The position numbers and the translations under genes were made by a program. A stretch of DNA of 33,394 bases, from contig JAHECW010000040.1 of assembly GCA_024641545.1 (NCBI GenBank), forward strand, positions 1,578 to 34,971, in the 5' to 3' direction. This stretch comes from Acidobacteriota bacterium (GTDB taxonomy: Bacteria; Acidobacteriota; Thermoanaerobaculia; Thermoanaerobaculales; Sulfomarinibacteraceae). Below the pieces are notes generated by a model. That model worked only from the letters and a program-made list of their open reading frames with translations. It was not told the DNA's origin and did no database searches. Every line of letters begins with the position of its first letter. Positions within the stretch are counted from its first letter, which is position 1. Of the stretch, positions 8,507 to 15,227 are shown one piece after another.

Positions 8507-10588
8507 CTAGTCTTCGTCTTCGTCTTCCCTGAGGGCGGCGGCCGCGATCTTCTCCTGCAGCTGCTTGGGCACCTCGGAGTAGTGGCTGAACTCCATGTGG
8601 AAGTCGCCGCGACCGCCGGTGATGGAGCGCAGGGTCGGAGCGTAGGTCAGCAGCTCGGCGAGCGGCACGGCGGCCTTGACCGTGGTCATGCCGTCCTCCG
8701 AGTCCATGCCCTGGACCCGGCCGCGGCGGGAGTTGAGGTCGCCCATGACATCGCCCATGGCGTCCTCGGGGGTGAAGACCTCGACCTGCATGATGGGCTC
8801 GAGCAGGGTCGGATTGCAGCGCGAAGCGCAGTCCTTGAACGCCTTGCGGCCGGCAGCCTTGAAGGCCATTTCGGACGAGTCGACCGCGTGCTCCTTGCCG
8901 TCGAGCAGGGTGATCTTGAAGTCGACCATGGGGAAGCCGGCGATGACGCCCCGCTCCGCGGCCTCCTGGATACCCTTGTCGACCGCGGGCCGGTAGCCGT
9001 GGGAGATCGAACCGCCGAAGATCTTGTCGATGAACTCGTAGCCCTTGCCCTTGTTGGGCTCCATGAGGATCTTGCACTCCGCGAACTGGCCCGAGCCCCC
9101 GGTCTGCTTCTTGTGCCGCGTCGTCGACTCGGCCGAGCCGGTAACGGTCTCGCGGTACGGGACCTTGGGTTGGTGGAGCATCACATCCACGCCGTAGCGC
9201 TTCTTGAGCCGGCCGACCACGACCTCGACGTGGAGCTGGCCGGTGCCCGAGATCAGCTGCTCCTTGGTCTGCGGATCGCGGCCGAAGCTGACCGTCGGAT
9301 CCTCGTCGCGGATCTTTGCGAGCGCCGCGGCGAGCTTGTCCTCATCGCCCTTCGACGCGGGCTCGAGGGCGAAACTGATGGCCGCCTCGGGGATCGGAAC
9401 CGGTTCGAAGATGATCTCCCGTTTGGCCGCACAGAGGGTGTCGCCGGTTTGCGTGTGTTTGAGCTTGGGCACTGCGATGAGATCACCCGCAGCGGCGCCT
9501 TCAACGTGCTCGAGCTCCTTGCCCTGAATCACCGACAGCGCTCCAAGCCGCTCGGGACTGCGTTTTTGCGGGTTGGTGACGTTGGCGTCCGACTCGATCC
9601 CGCCGGAGAAGACCCGCATCAGCGAGATGCGGCCGGTGTAGGGGTCGGAAATCGTCTTGAAGACATAGGCGGCGAAGGGGCTGTCGGCGGACGCCGTGAG
9701 GTCCTGCTCCTCGCCGCTGACCATGGCCTTCGTGGGCCGCCAGTCGGGCGCGGGGACGAGATCGACGAGGGCGTCCATGACCGGCTGGACGGCGATGTTC
9801 TTGCCGCCCGACGCCGCGAGGACCGGGAAGACCGATCTCGAGGCCACGGCCTTCTTGAGTCCGCGGATAAAGGTTTCGGTGTCGAGCTCGCCGGCGTCGA
9901 GGTAGGCCTCCATGAGCGTCTCGTCCTGCTCGGCGACCATTTCCATCAGGGCCTCTCGGGCCGAGCTGACCTCGGCGGCAAGATTGTCGGGGATGTCGAT
10001 CTCGGTGGGCGCGCCGTTCTCGTTGGATTCCCAGGTGAAGGCCTTGCCCGAGATCAGATCGACGACTCCGTTGAACCCAGCCTCTTCCCCGATGGGAACT
10101 TGAATCGGGGTGACTTCACGGCCGAACTTCTTCTGCAGGGTGTCGACGGTCCGCTGGAACGACGCCCGATCGCGATCCATCAGGTTGATGCCGAAGAGCA
10201 CCGGAAGCTCGCTTGCCGCGGCCGCTTTCCACAGCTTGTCGGTCTGAACCTCGACTCCCGCCACCGCCGAGATCAGCAACAGGCAGGCGTCGGCCACCCG
10301 CATGCCTTGAAGGGCGTCGGTGGTGTAGATCGAGTAGCCCGGGGTGTCGATGAGGTTGATCTTGGTGTTGCGGTGTTCGAAGTGAGCGATTGCCGTGTTG
10401 ATCGTGATCTTCCGCTCGTGCTCGTCCTCATCGAAATCGGTGACGGTGTTGCCGTCATCGACCTTGAGCAGCCGGTTGACCGATCCGCCGTTGAAGAGCA
10501 TCGCTGATACCAGCGAGGTCTTGCCGGTGTGGGAATGGCCGGTCACGGCGACATTGCGGATTGAATCTGTGGTGAAGGTCGTACTCAT
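8507..10588 (-). CDS. fusA: Elongation factor G-like translational GTPase (EF-G2 type)
   Basis: A 693-residue protein with the full EF-G domain order: GTPase domain (about 10-280), domain II, then domains III-V ending in the ribosome-contacting fold. The P-loop is GHSHTGKT (17-24) and G3 is DTPGY (81-85). The switch region reads ERKITIN rather than the usual ERGITI, and together with RHKKQTGGSGQFAE in domain IV this points to the second EF-G class (EF-G2/FusA2-like) rather than the str-operon fusA. The G4 motif reads N135-L-M-D138, with Leu where NKxD has Lys. It may act in translocation or ribosome recycling, or have a specialised role; a canonical fusA is expected elsewhere. GGAGGAG precedes the ATG. 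It is followed by a strong terminator and preceded by purC and rpsT in the same direction. The acidic tail EDEDED is unusual. Confidence 0.88.
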   Translation of the reverse strand: MSTTFTTDSIRNVAVTGHSHTGKTSLVSAMLFNGGSVNRLLKVDDGNTVTDFDEDEHERKITINTAIAHFEHRNTKINLIDTPGYSIYTTDALQGMRVADACLLLISAVAGVEVQTDKLWKAAAASELPVLFGINLMDRDRASFQRTVDTLQKKFGREVTPIQVPIGEEAGFNGVVDLISGKAFTWESNENGAPTEIDIPDNLAAEVSSAREALMEMVAEQDETLMEAYLDAGELDTETFIRGLKKAVASRSVFPVLAASGGKNIAVQPVMDALVDLVPAPDWRPTKAMVSGEEQDLTASADSPFAAYVFKTISDPYTGRISLMRVFSGGIESDANVTNPQKRSPERLGALSVIQGKELEHVEGAAAGDLIAVPKLKHTQTGDTLCAAKREIIFEPVPIPEAAISFALEPASKGDEDKLAAALAKIRDEDPTVSFGRDPQTKEQLISGTGQLHVEVVVGRLKKRYGVDVMLHQPKVPYRETVTGSAESTTRHKKQTGGSGQFAECKILMEPNKGKGYEFIDKIFGGSISHGYRPAVDKGIQEAAERGVIAGFPMVDFKITLLDGKEHAVDSSEMAFKAAGRKAFKDCASRCNPTLLEPIMQVEVFTPEDAMGDVMGDLNSRRGRVQGMDSEDGMTTVKAAVPLAELLTYAPTLRSITGGRGDFHMEFSHYSEVPKQLQEKIAAAALREDEDED

Positions 10589-10617
10589 CGATGCTCCTCC
10601 GGTACTGGGGCTGGAAA

Positions 10618-11526
10618 TCAGGTGGGTTTCTCTCCGAAGTCAATGTCGGCGCCGGTCAGCAGGCGGAAGGCCTCGGCGTAGCGCTCGAGGGTTCCTTCGA
10701 CGACCTCGGGTGGCAGGGTTGGCGCCGGCGGCTCCTTGTTCCAACCGCTGCCGACCAACCAGTCGCGAAGAAACTGCTTGTCGAACGAGGGCTGGGCGCC
10801 TCCGGGCCGGTACTGATCGACGGGCCAGAAGCGGGAAGAGTCGGGAGTCAGGGCCTCATCCATCCAGATGACGACGCCATCATCAGTCAGGCCGAACTCG
10901 AATTTCGTATCGGCGATGATGATGCCGCGTTCGAGTGCGTAATCGGCCGCCCTGCGGTAGAGCTCGAGGGTGAGAAAGCGCAACCGCTCGGCGATCTCAC
11001 CGCCGACGATCGAGACCATTCGATCGAAGCTGATGTTCTCGTCGTGGCCTTCGGTCTCCTTGGTCGCGGGCGTGAAGATCGGCTCCGGCAAGCGGTCCGA
11101 CTCGACGAGCCCCGGCGGCAGAGAGATGCCGCAGACCCGGCCCGACGATCCGTACTCCTTCCACCCGGAGCCGGAGAGATACCCCCGCGCCACGCACTCC
11201 ACCGGGATCGGCCGGAGCCTTCGTGCCAGGACGCTTCGCCCCGCAAGCTCCGGGTGGCCGCGGTAGGGCTCGGGGAAATCCACCAACTCGGTGGCGAGCA
11301 GGTGGTTGGGCACCAGATCGGAAAACCGGTGAAACCAGAAGGACGACAACCGGGTCAGGATGATGCCGCGACCGGGGACGCCCGGCGACAGTACACAGTC
11401 AAACGCGCTGATCCGGTCGGTGGCGACCAGAACCAGCGCGGCGTCGTGGGCGTAGATGTCCCGGACCTTGCCGCGGCTCACCAGTTCTCCCCCGGGAATG
11501 GAGGTGGTGAGCAGCGCGTCGATCAT
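10618..11526 (-). CDS. purC: Phosphoribosylaminoimidazole-succinocarboxamide (SAICAR) synthase
   Basis: A 302-residue cytoplasmic enzyme of purine biosynthesis, joining CAIR and aspartate with ATP. Family landmarks appear in order: SRGKVRDIY near residue 17, ATDRISAFDCVL, the VPNHLLATE segment, VECVARGYLSGSGWKEY and IIADTKFEFG, followed by the DEALTPDSSR motif. Length matches the longer PurC form (about 290-310 residues). Its start lies one base after the rpsT stop, so translation is probably coupled, and it is followed by the EF-G gene after 29 bp. No other purine gene is in the window. The rpsT-purC-EF-G string reads as one minus-strand transcript ending at the terminator near 8444. Confidence 0.96.
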   Translation of the reverse strand: MIDALLTTSIPGGELVSRGKVRDIYAHDAALVLVATDRISAFDCVLSPGVPGRGIILTRLSSFWFHRFSDLVPNHLLATELVDFPEPYRGHPELAGRSVLARRLRPIPVECVARGYLSGSGWKEYGSSGRVCGISLPPGLVESDRLPEPIFTPATKETEGHDENISFDRMVSIVGGEIAERLRFLTLELYRRAADYALERGIIIADTKFEFGLTDDGVVIWMDEALTPDSSRFWPVDQYRPGGAQPSFDKQFLRDWLVGSGWNKEPPAPTLPPEVVEGTLERYAEAFRLLTGADIDFGEKPT

Positions 11527-11527
11527 C

Positions 11528-11815
11528 TCAGGCTTCCTTGCCGCTCATCACTGCCTGGGCCTGGCGGGCCATGCGGGACTTGTAACGCGACGCGGTGTTG
11601 CGGTGCAACACACCCTTGCGCCAGCCCACATCGATCACGGTAAAGGTCTCGGGCAGGAGTTCCTTCACCTTGTCGGCATCGCCTTCCGATATGGCAGCGC
11701 GCATGATCCGCATCTGCCTGCGCACACGGGTGCGAACCGCCCGGTTGCGCATTCGGCGCTCGAGCGACTGCCGGTGGCGCTTGCGCGCCTGCTTCTTCGT
11801 TCCCTTGATCGTCAT
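11528..11815 (-). CDS. rpsT: 30S ribosomal protein S20
   Basis: A 95-residue, strongly basic protein that binds 16S rRNA in the small subunit. The S20 pattern is clear: an N-terminal KGTKKQARKRHRQSLERRMRNRAVRTRVR, then RAAISEGDADKVKELL and a C-terminal VLHRNTASRYKSRMARQ (the conserved 'hkn.AarkKSrLa'). GGAGAAGG lies 5-6 nt before the ATG. It is the first gene of the rpsT-purC-EF-G group. The upstream gap (11816-11937) contains the perfect 12-bp palindrome GAAACGCGTTTC at 11878-11889, which may be an operator or part of a terminator for the cpoB gene. Confidence 0.96.
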   Translation of the reverse strand: MTIKGTKKQARKRHRQSLERRMRNRAVRTRVRRQMRIMRAAISEGDADKVKELLPETFTVIDVGWRKGVLHRNTASRYKSRMARQAQAVMSGKEA

Positions 11816-11937
11816 TTCGCCTTCTCCTCAACTACGACACCGCAGTCCACGGTATCGGGTCGCACATGATAGCCGATGAAACGCGTTTCGGCTAGTAGGG
11901 CCGCCGGGACCGGGGCCGGGGATTTCGCTCGCGCACC

Positions 11938-12801
11938 CTACCGGATCGTCAGACCGAGCGATCGGAGCCTCTCGCGCGCGAGATCGGCCTCGCGCGTTCC
12001 CGGATATTCGTAAACCACATACTGCAGGTGGACAACGCCTTGGGCCTGGTCGCCCAGCTTGAGGTAGAGCAGCCCCTTCTTGAGTTGGGCCGCGGCCGCC
12101 TTGTCCGAGGTCGGAAAGTCTTCGAGCACCTGGGTGAAGACCTCGATCGCCTTCTCGACATCATCTTGAGCGTCGTAGCACTCACCGATCCAGTAGAGCG
12201 CGTTGTCGGTGAGCTCGGTTGCAGGCCACCGCACCATGTAGTCGCGGAATCCCTGCGAGGCGAGGTCGTAGTTGCCGCGCATGTAATCTTCGTAGGCTGA
12301 GCGATAGAGCGCCTCGGGAGTCGAGCCCCCGCCGGCCGCCGCCGCTGCCGCCGCGGCTTCTTCGCCGGCCTCGACGGCGGGGTTCCCGGACGCTGCTCTC
12401 GCCTCGCCGGCGGCGAAACCCTCAGCGGCCGCCGTTACCGGCGGCAGCACGGCCCCGGTCGCCAGCCGGGCGCGCGACGCGGCGAGCTCCTGCGATATCG
12501 TCTGCAACTGGCCGGTGGTCATATCCAGGCTCGCGTGGAGCGCCTCGATCTGTTCCTGAAGCCGTTTGACCTCGGCGGCAAGATCGGCGTTGGATCGCAT
12601 GGATTGCGAACTCAGCTCCTGCATGCGGGATTCCATCGACTGGAGATCCTTCTTGTCCAGGCTGTCGGCCTGCATCGCCTTCAGCTCGCGCTGGACATCG
12701 GTGATCTCGCGGTGGATCAGGACCATGTCCTCCGAGCCCGTCGAGCAGGCAGCGAGGGGTATCAACATGACCGCAAAAACCAGCAGCAGGCGGACGCGCA
12801 T
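11938..12801 (-). CDS. cpoB: CpoB/YbgF-like Tol-Pal-associated TPR protein, predicted lipoprotein
   Basis: A 287-residue protein. The ATG at 12799-12801 is chosen because GAGGAGG sits 5 nt upstream and the signal sequence begins there; an alternative ATG seven codons upstream overlaps the pal stop codon (ATGA). The signal ends in the lipobox LAAC (C19), unlike classical soluble CpoB. Residues about 25-115 are a Gln/Glu/Leu-rich coiled coil (trimerisation in family members), followed by an Ala-rich linker. About 160-285 hold three TPR-like repeats (YRSAYEDYMRGNYDLASQGF, ALYWIGECYDAQDDVEKAIE and AQLKKGLLYLKLGDQAQGV). In Gram-negative bacteria CpoB coordinates PBP1B and Tol function during outer-membrane constriction. 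Immediately downstream of pal, which supports the assignment; tolQRAB are not nearby. Confidence 0.87.
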   Translation of the reverse strand: MRVRLLLVFAVMLIPLAACSTGSEDMVLIHREITDVQRELKAMQADSLDKKDLQSMESRMQELSSQSMRSNADLAAEVKRLQEQIEALHASLDMTTGQLQTISQELAASRARLATGAVLPPVTAAAEGFAAGEARAASGNPAVEAGEEAAAAAAAAGGGSTPEALYRSAYEDYMRGNYDLASQGFRDYMVRWPATELTDNALYWIGECYDAQDDVEKAIEVFTQVLEDFPTSDKAAAAQLKKGLLYLKLGDQAQGVVHLQYVVYEYPGTREADLARERLRSLGLTIR

Positions 12802-12818
12802 TCTTGCCTCCTCGAACG

Positions 12819-13394
12819 TCATCGGGCGGTGATCACAAAGTGGGTTCGGCGATTGAGGCGGAACGCCTCCTCGGTGTGGCCGAGCGCAAACGGGCGTTCC
12901 TCACCGTACGAGATGGTGCGAATCCGGTCGCCGCCCACGCCGAGAGAGATGAGGTAGTCGCGGACCGCATTGGCCCGCCGGTCACCCAGTGCGAGGTTGT
13001 ACTCCCGGGTGTTTCGTTCGTCGCAGTGGCCCTCGACGAGGACCAGGACCGTCGAGTACCGGAGCATCCAGTTCGCGTTCTTGGCGAGCGTCCCTCTCGC
13101 CTCGGGGCTGAGGTCGAAGCGATCGGTATCGAAGAAAACATCCTCGAGGTAACCGCGAGCGTTGAGCAGGGCCAGATCTTCAGGCAGCTCCGAGGTCACC
13201 TCTTCGGTGGACAGGGTCTCGGTGACGGGCTCGCTGACCTCTTCCTCGACGACGCCCTCCTCCGCTTCATCGGCGGGTTCGAAAGTCGGTTCCGGCGGCG
13301 GCGCCTGAGCTTTCGGACCGCCGGAACAAGCCACCATGCCCAGAGCGACGACGAGCAACACTCCAACGGCCAGATACCGTGTCTCGATTTTCAT
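12819..13394 (-). CDS. pal: Peptidoglycan-associated lipoprotein Pal (OmpA-type C-terminal domain)
   Basis: A 191-residue outer-membrane lipoprotein that binds peptidoglycan and links the outer membrane to the cell wall. The lipobox MVAC places the acylated Cys at residue 23. An acidic, Pro/Glu-rich linker (about 30-75) is longer than in E. coli Pal. The OmpA-like domain begins near LEDVFFDTDRFDLSPEA and carries EGHCDERNTREYNLALGDRRA, the diaminopimelate-binding region with conserved Asp and Arg. AAGGAGG precedes the ATG. A TAAAGT hexamer on the minus strand at about 13418-13423 is a possible -10. It is followed directly by cpoB. Confidence 0.94.
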   Translation of the reverse strand: MKIETRYLAVGVLLVVALGMVACSGGPKAQAPPPEPTFEPADEAEEGVVEEEVSEPVTETLSTEEVTSELPEDLALLNARGYLEDVFFDTDRFDLSPEARGTLAKNANWMLRYSTVLVLVEGHCDERNTREYNLALGDRRANAVRDYLISLGVGGDRIRTISYGEERPFALGHTEEAFRLNRRTHFVITAR

Positions 13395-13481
13395 GAGCGC
13401 CTCCTTGATCGCCTCACTTTAGCCCGGTTTCCAAACCAGGTCCACTGCCGTCGTCGGGTACCGCAGTTGATGTGACCCGGC

Positions 13482-14084
13482 TCACCCATCGGGGTTCCCG
13501 ACGGTTCCATCGACCGCTTCCGCGAGGCCCCCTTCGGGCCGCGAAAGACCTCCCGTCCGGTGACGCTTGGCCAGGTAGTCATAGACCACAATCGAACCCG
13601 CGACCGCGAGATTGAGACACGGAACCAGGCCCCACTGGGGAATCTGCACGATGAGCCCGGCGTCTTCGAGAAGTTCCGGCGGAAGGCCCCCGACCTCCGC
13701 ACCGAGGATGAAGCACGGACGATCCGGGTACTCGGCGTCGAAGAGATTGGTCGAATCCTCGGTGAGCTCCACAGCCACCAGATTCCACCCATGCGCCTTG
13801 ATGTGGGCCCGAAGGGCGTCGGTTTGTGCGGGCAACTGGACGATCTCGGTAAAGAGCTCGGCCGTTCGCGCCGCCTCGACATTCCACTCGCGTTCGCCGA
13901 GAAGGATCACCTGTTCGGCCGCCGCCGCGTGCGCCGTTCGAACCAGGGTACCGACGTTGTGTTCCTTCGAGATCTCCCACGCCGCGATCGCGAACGGGCG
14001 CAACCCCAGACGGTACTGCTCGAGCCTCCGGGCCCGCCGCTCGGCGCGGCGTCGAGCCACATAGTCATTCTTGACCTCGTTCAT
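13482..14084 (-). CDS. SpoU/TrmH-family RNA 2'-O-methyltransferase
   Basis: A 200-residue SPOUT methyltransferase expected to methylate a ribose in tRNA or rRNA using S-adenosylmethionine. The three family motifs are visible: motif 1 N43-VGTLVRTA, motif 2 ILGAEVGGLP (126-135) and motif 3 LNLAVAGSIVVYDY (157-170), which form the trefoil-knot cofactor site. The serine that usually precedes LN in motif 3 (SLNV) is Cys156. A basic N-terminal helix (RRRAERRARR) may contact RNA. The exact RNA target cannot be named. The ATG has no useful Shine-Dalgarno but follows an extended -10 (TGT-TAGATT) by 6 nt. It lies 87 bp upstream of pal on the same strand; co-transcription is possible. Confidence 0.85.
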   Translation of the reverse strand: MNEVKNDYVARRRAERRARRLEQYRLGLRPFAIAAWEISKEHNVGTLVRTAHAAAAEQVILLGEREWNVEAARTAELFTEIVQLPAQTDALRAHIKAHGWNLVAVELTEDSTNLFDAEYPDRPCFILGAEVGGLPPELLEDAGLIVQIPQWGLVPCLNLAVAGSIVVYDYLAKRHRTGGLSRPEGGLAEAVDGTVGNPDG

Positions 14085-14330
14085 GACCTTAATCTAACAC
14101 TCGAATGTGACGAAATCTGCGACCACCGCATGACGTATCGATGGCGGCGACTCCGGGTGACGGTGTGAAGCCCCCTCCCCACGGGTCAGCCACAGCTCGC
14201 CCACTGCGACGTTTCGAGCAGTTTTCGAACCTGAGCTCAGTGCCTCGGCCGGTTGAGATGTGCCTGAATTTATGGCTCCACTTCGTTCCGCGATCACACA
14301 AATTGATACCCGCCACCTCTCCCGGCACTC
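14085..14330. other. Gene-free stretch with a partial direct repeat
   Basis: First part of a 557-bp region (14085-14641) without a credible gene; reading frames crossing it give no recognisable protein. The minus-strand extended -10 of the methyltransferase gene (TAGATT, 14091-14096, with TG at 14098-14099) is at its left edge. A 22-nt segment at 14245-14266 (beginning TCGGCCGG, ending GTGCCTG) recurs with one mismatch at 14349-14370, inside the near-palindrome that follows, suggesting a decayed partial copy of that element. Confidence 0.5.
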
Positions 14331-14495
14331 GAATCCTAGATGGGTCCTTCGGCCGGATGAGATGTGCCTGGCTCTTGATGCTCTGGCTCGTTAAAAATGC
14401 GGAGGCATACCCTGGGGTATGTTGAGCATTTTTGAACGGGCAGGAGCGCAAGAGACAGGCGCAGATCACCGGTGAGAAGGGCCGATCTAGGATTC
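14331..14495. repeat. 165-bp near-palindromic element (long imperfect hairpin)
   Basis: The two halves are complementary over most of their length. Paired blocks from outside in: GAATCCTAGAT (14331-14341) with ATCTAGGATTC (14485-14495), CCTTC (14346-14350) with GAAGG (14476-14480), GCCTG (14366-14370) with CAGGC (14456-14460), CTCTTG (14372-14377) with CAAGAG (14449-14454), AAAAATGC (14393-14400) with GCATTTTT (14426-14433), and CATACCC (14406-14412) with GGGTATG (14415-14421) around a 2-nt loop. It could be a palindromic miniature transposable element or a structured RNA. No coding sequence is evident. Confidence 0.7.
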
Positions 14496-14503
14496 AATAA
14501 ATA

Positions 14504-14529
14504 CGAAATCCCGCTCCTGCGGGATTTCG
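14504..14529 (-). terminator. Hairpin terminator downstream of cdd
   Basis: A perfect 11-bp stem, CGAAATCCCGC (14504-14514) with GCGGGATTTCG (14519-14529), closes a TCCT loop. On the minus strand it is followed by TATTTATTG. It lies about 110 bp beyond the cdd stop codon and is the likely end of that transcript. The T-run is interrupted, so efficiency is uncertain; it also abuts the 165-bp palindrome. Confidence 0.6.
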
Positions 14530-14641
14530 CTTCGGCGGATGACCGCCCGGACCTTTTCAGTGGGTATCGCGGCTGTGTGGTCCGTTAAACACCCGCGGTT
14601 CCTGTGAACACTCTTAATATGGAGTTCGGGATCGCCGATTG

Positions 14642-15073
14642 TCAAGGGGTCCGGCCGGGGTCCTCTTCCGAGGCCGCCGCCAGCGTCGCCGGATCGAAGG
14701 CGCGCGGCAGCAGATCGCGCACGCTGGTGGTCTGCAGATTCCCGTCGAGACCGGCCAGAATCACCGGAAAATCGCCGAACTCGGCAAGAACCTGGCGGCA
14801 GGCGCCACAGGGAGCGGCGGGCGGATTCGATTGCGTGACCACCGCAATTCCGGTGAAATCGCGACATCCCGCCGCAACCGCGACGGCGACCGCATTCCGT
14901 TCAGCGCACACGCTGAGACCGTACGACGCGTTCTCGACATTGCAGCCGGCGAACACACGGCCGTCGGCCGTCAGCACCGCCGCCCCGACGAGGTAGCCTG
15001 AATAAGGTGCGTGCGCCCGATGCCGAACCTCGGTCGCAGCCGCCACGAGCTCATCGATCTGCCGCTGATCCAT
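14642..15073 (-). CDS. cdd: Cytidine deaminase
   Basis: A 143-residue zinc enzyme deaminating cytidine and deoxycytidine to the uridine forms in pyrimidine salvage. The active-site signature is intact: C56-A-E58 (zinc ligand and proton shuttle) and P88-C89-G-A-C92 (two more zinc ligands), typical of the small homotetrameric class. The upstream ATGs (up to 15085) would add only Met-Met-Met-Arg. ATG at 15071-15073 is preferred because a TATGAT -10 (15081-15086) ends 7 nt before it, consistent with a leaderless mRNA; the longer start would overlap that -10. The C-terminal 25 residues after the conserved domain are unremarkable. No other nucleoside gene is adjacent. Confidence 0.93.
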   Translation of the reverse strand: MDQRQIDELVAAATEVRHRAHAPYSGYLVGAAVLTADGRVFAGCNVENASYGLSVCAERNAVAVAVAAGCRDFTGIAVVTQSNPPAAPCGACRQVLAEFGDFPVILAGLDGNLQTTSVRDLLPRAFDPATLAAASEEDPGRTP

Positions 15074-15080
15074 CCTCATC

Positions 15081-15086
15081 ATCATA
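15081..15086 (-). promoter_or_regulatory. -10 element of cdd (leaderless start)
   Basis: TATGAT on the minus strand ends 7 nt before the ATG at 15071-15073. No Shine-Dalgarno lies at normal spacing. A perfect 8-bp hairpin, GCGTGACC (15130-15137) with GGTCACGC (15141-15148), lies about 45 bp further upstream and could be a binding site or a second weak terminator for the preceding gene. Confidence 0.5.
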
Positions 15087-15169
15087 TCCGGTCCCTCGGG
15101 TCGAGGCGCACGGGCCTCGGGGTTTGAGCGCGTGACCCTGGGTCACGCCCCCACGCCTTCCTCCCCGCA

Positions 15170-15198
15170 ACAAGAAAACGGCCGCCGGGTGGCGGCCG
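15170..15198 (-). terminator. Intrinsic terminator of the DUF6600/FecR gene
   Basis: The stem CGGCCGCC (15179-15186) with GGCGGCCG (15191-15198) and a 4-nt loop is followed on the minus strand by TTTTCTTG. It begins about 30 bp after the stop codon of the Trp-rich protein gene. Confidence 0.82.
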
Positions 15199-15227
15199 TG
15201 GCGACCTTGAAGGGTCGGGAATCGTCG

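Noticed and set aside
8036-10507. Plus-strand open frame (823 codons) opposite the EF-G gene
   Set aside because: Antisense shadow of a strongly conserved GTPase; no recognisable domain.
14089-14469. Short open frame across the palindromic region
   Set aside because: No recognised protein, no Shine-Dalgarno, and it runs through inverted repeats; repeat DNA explains it better.
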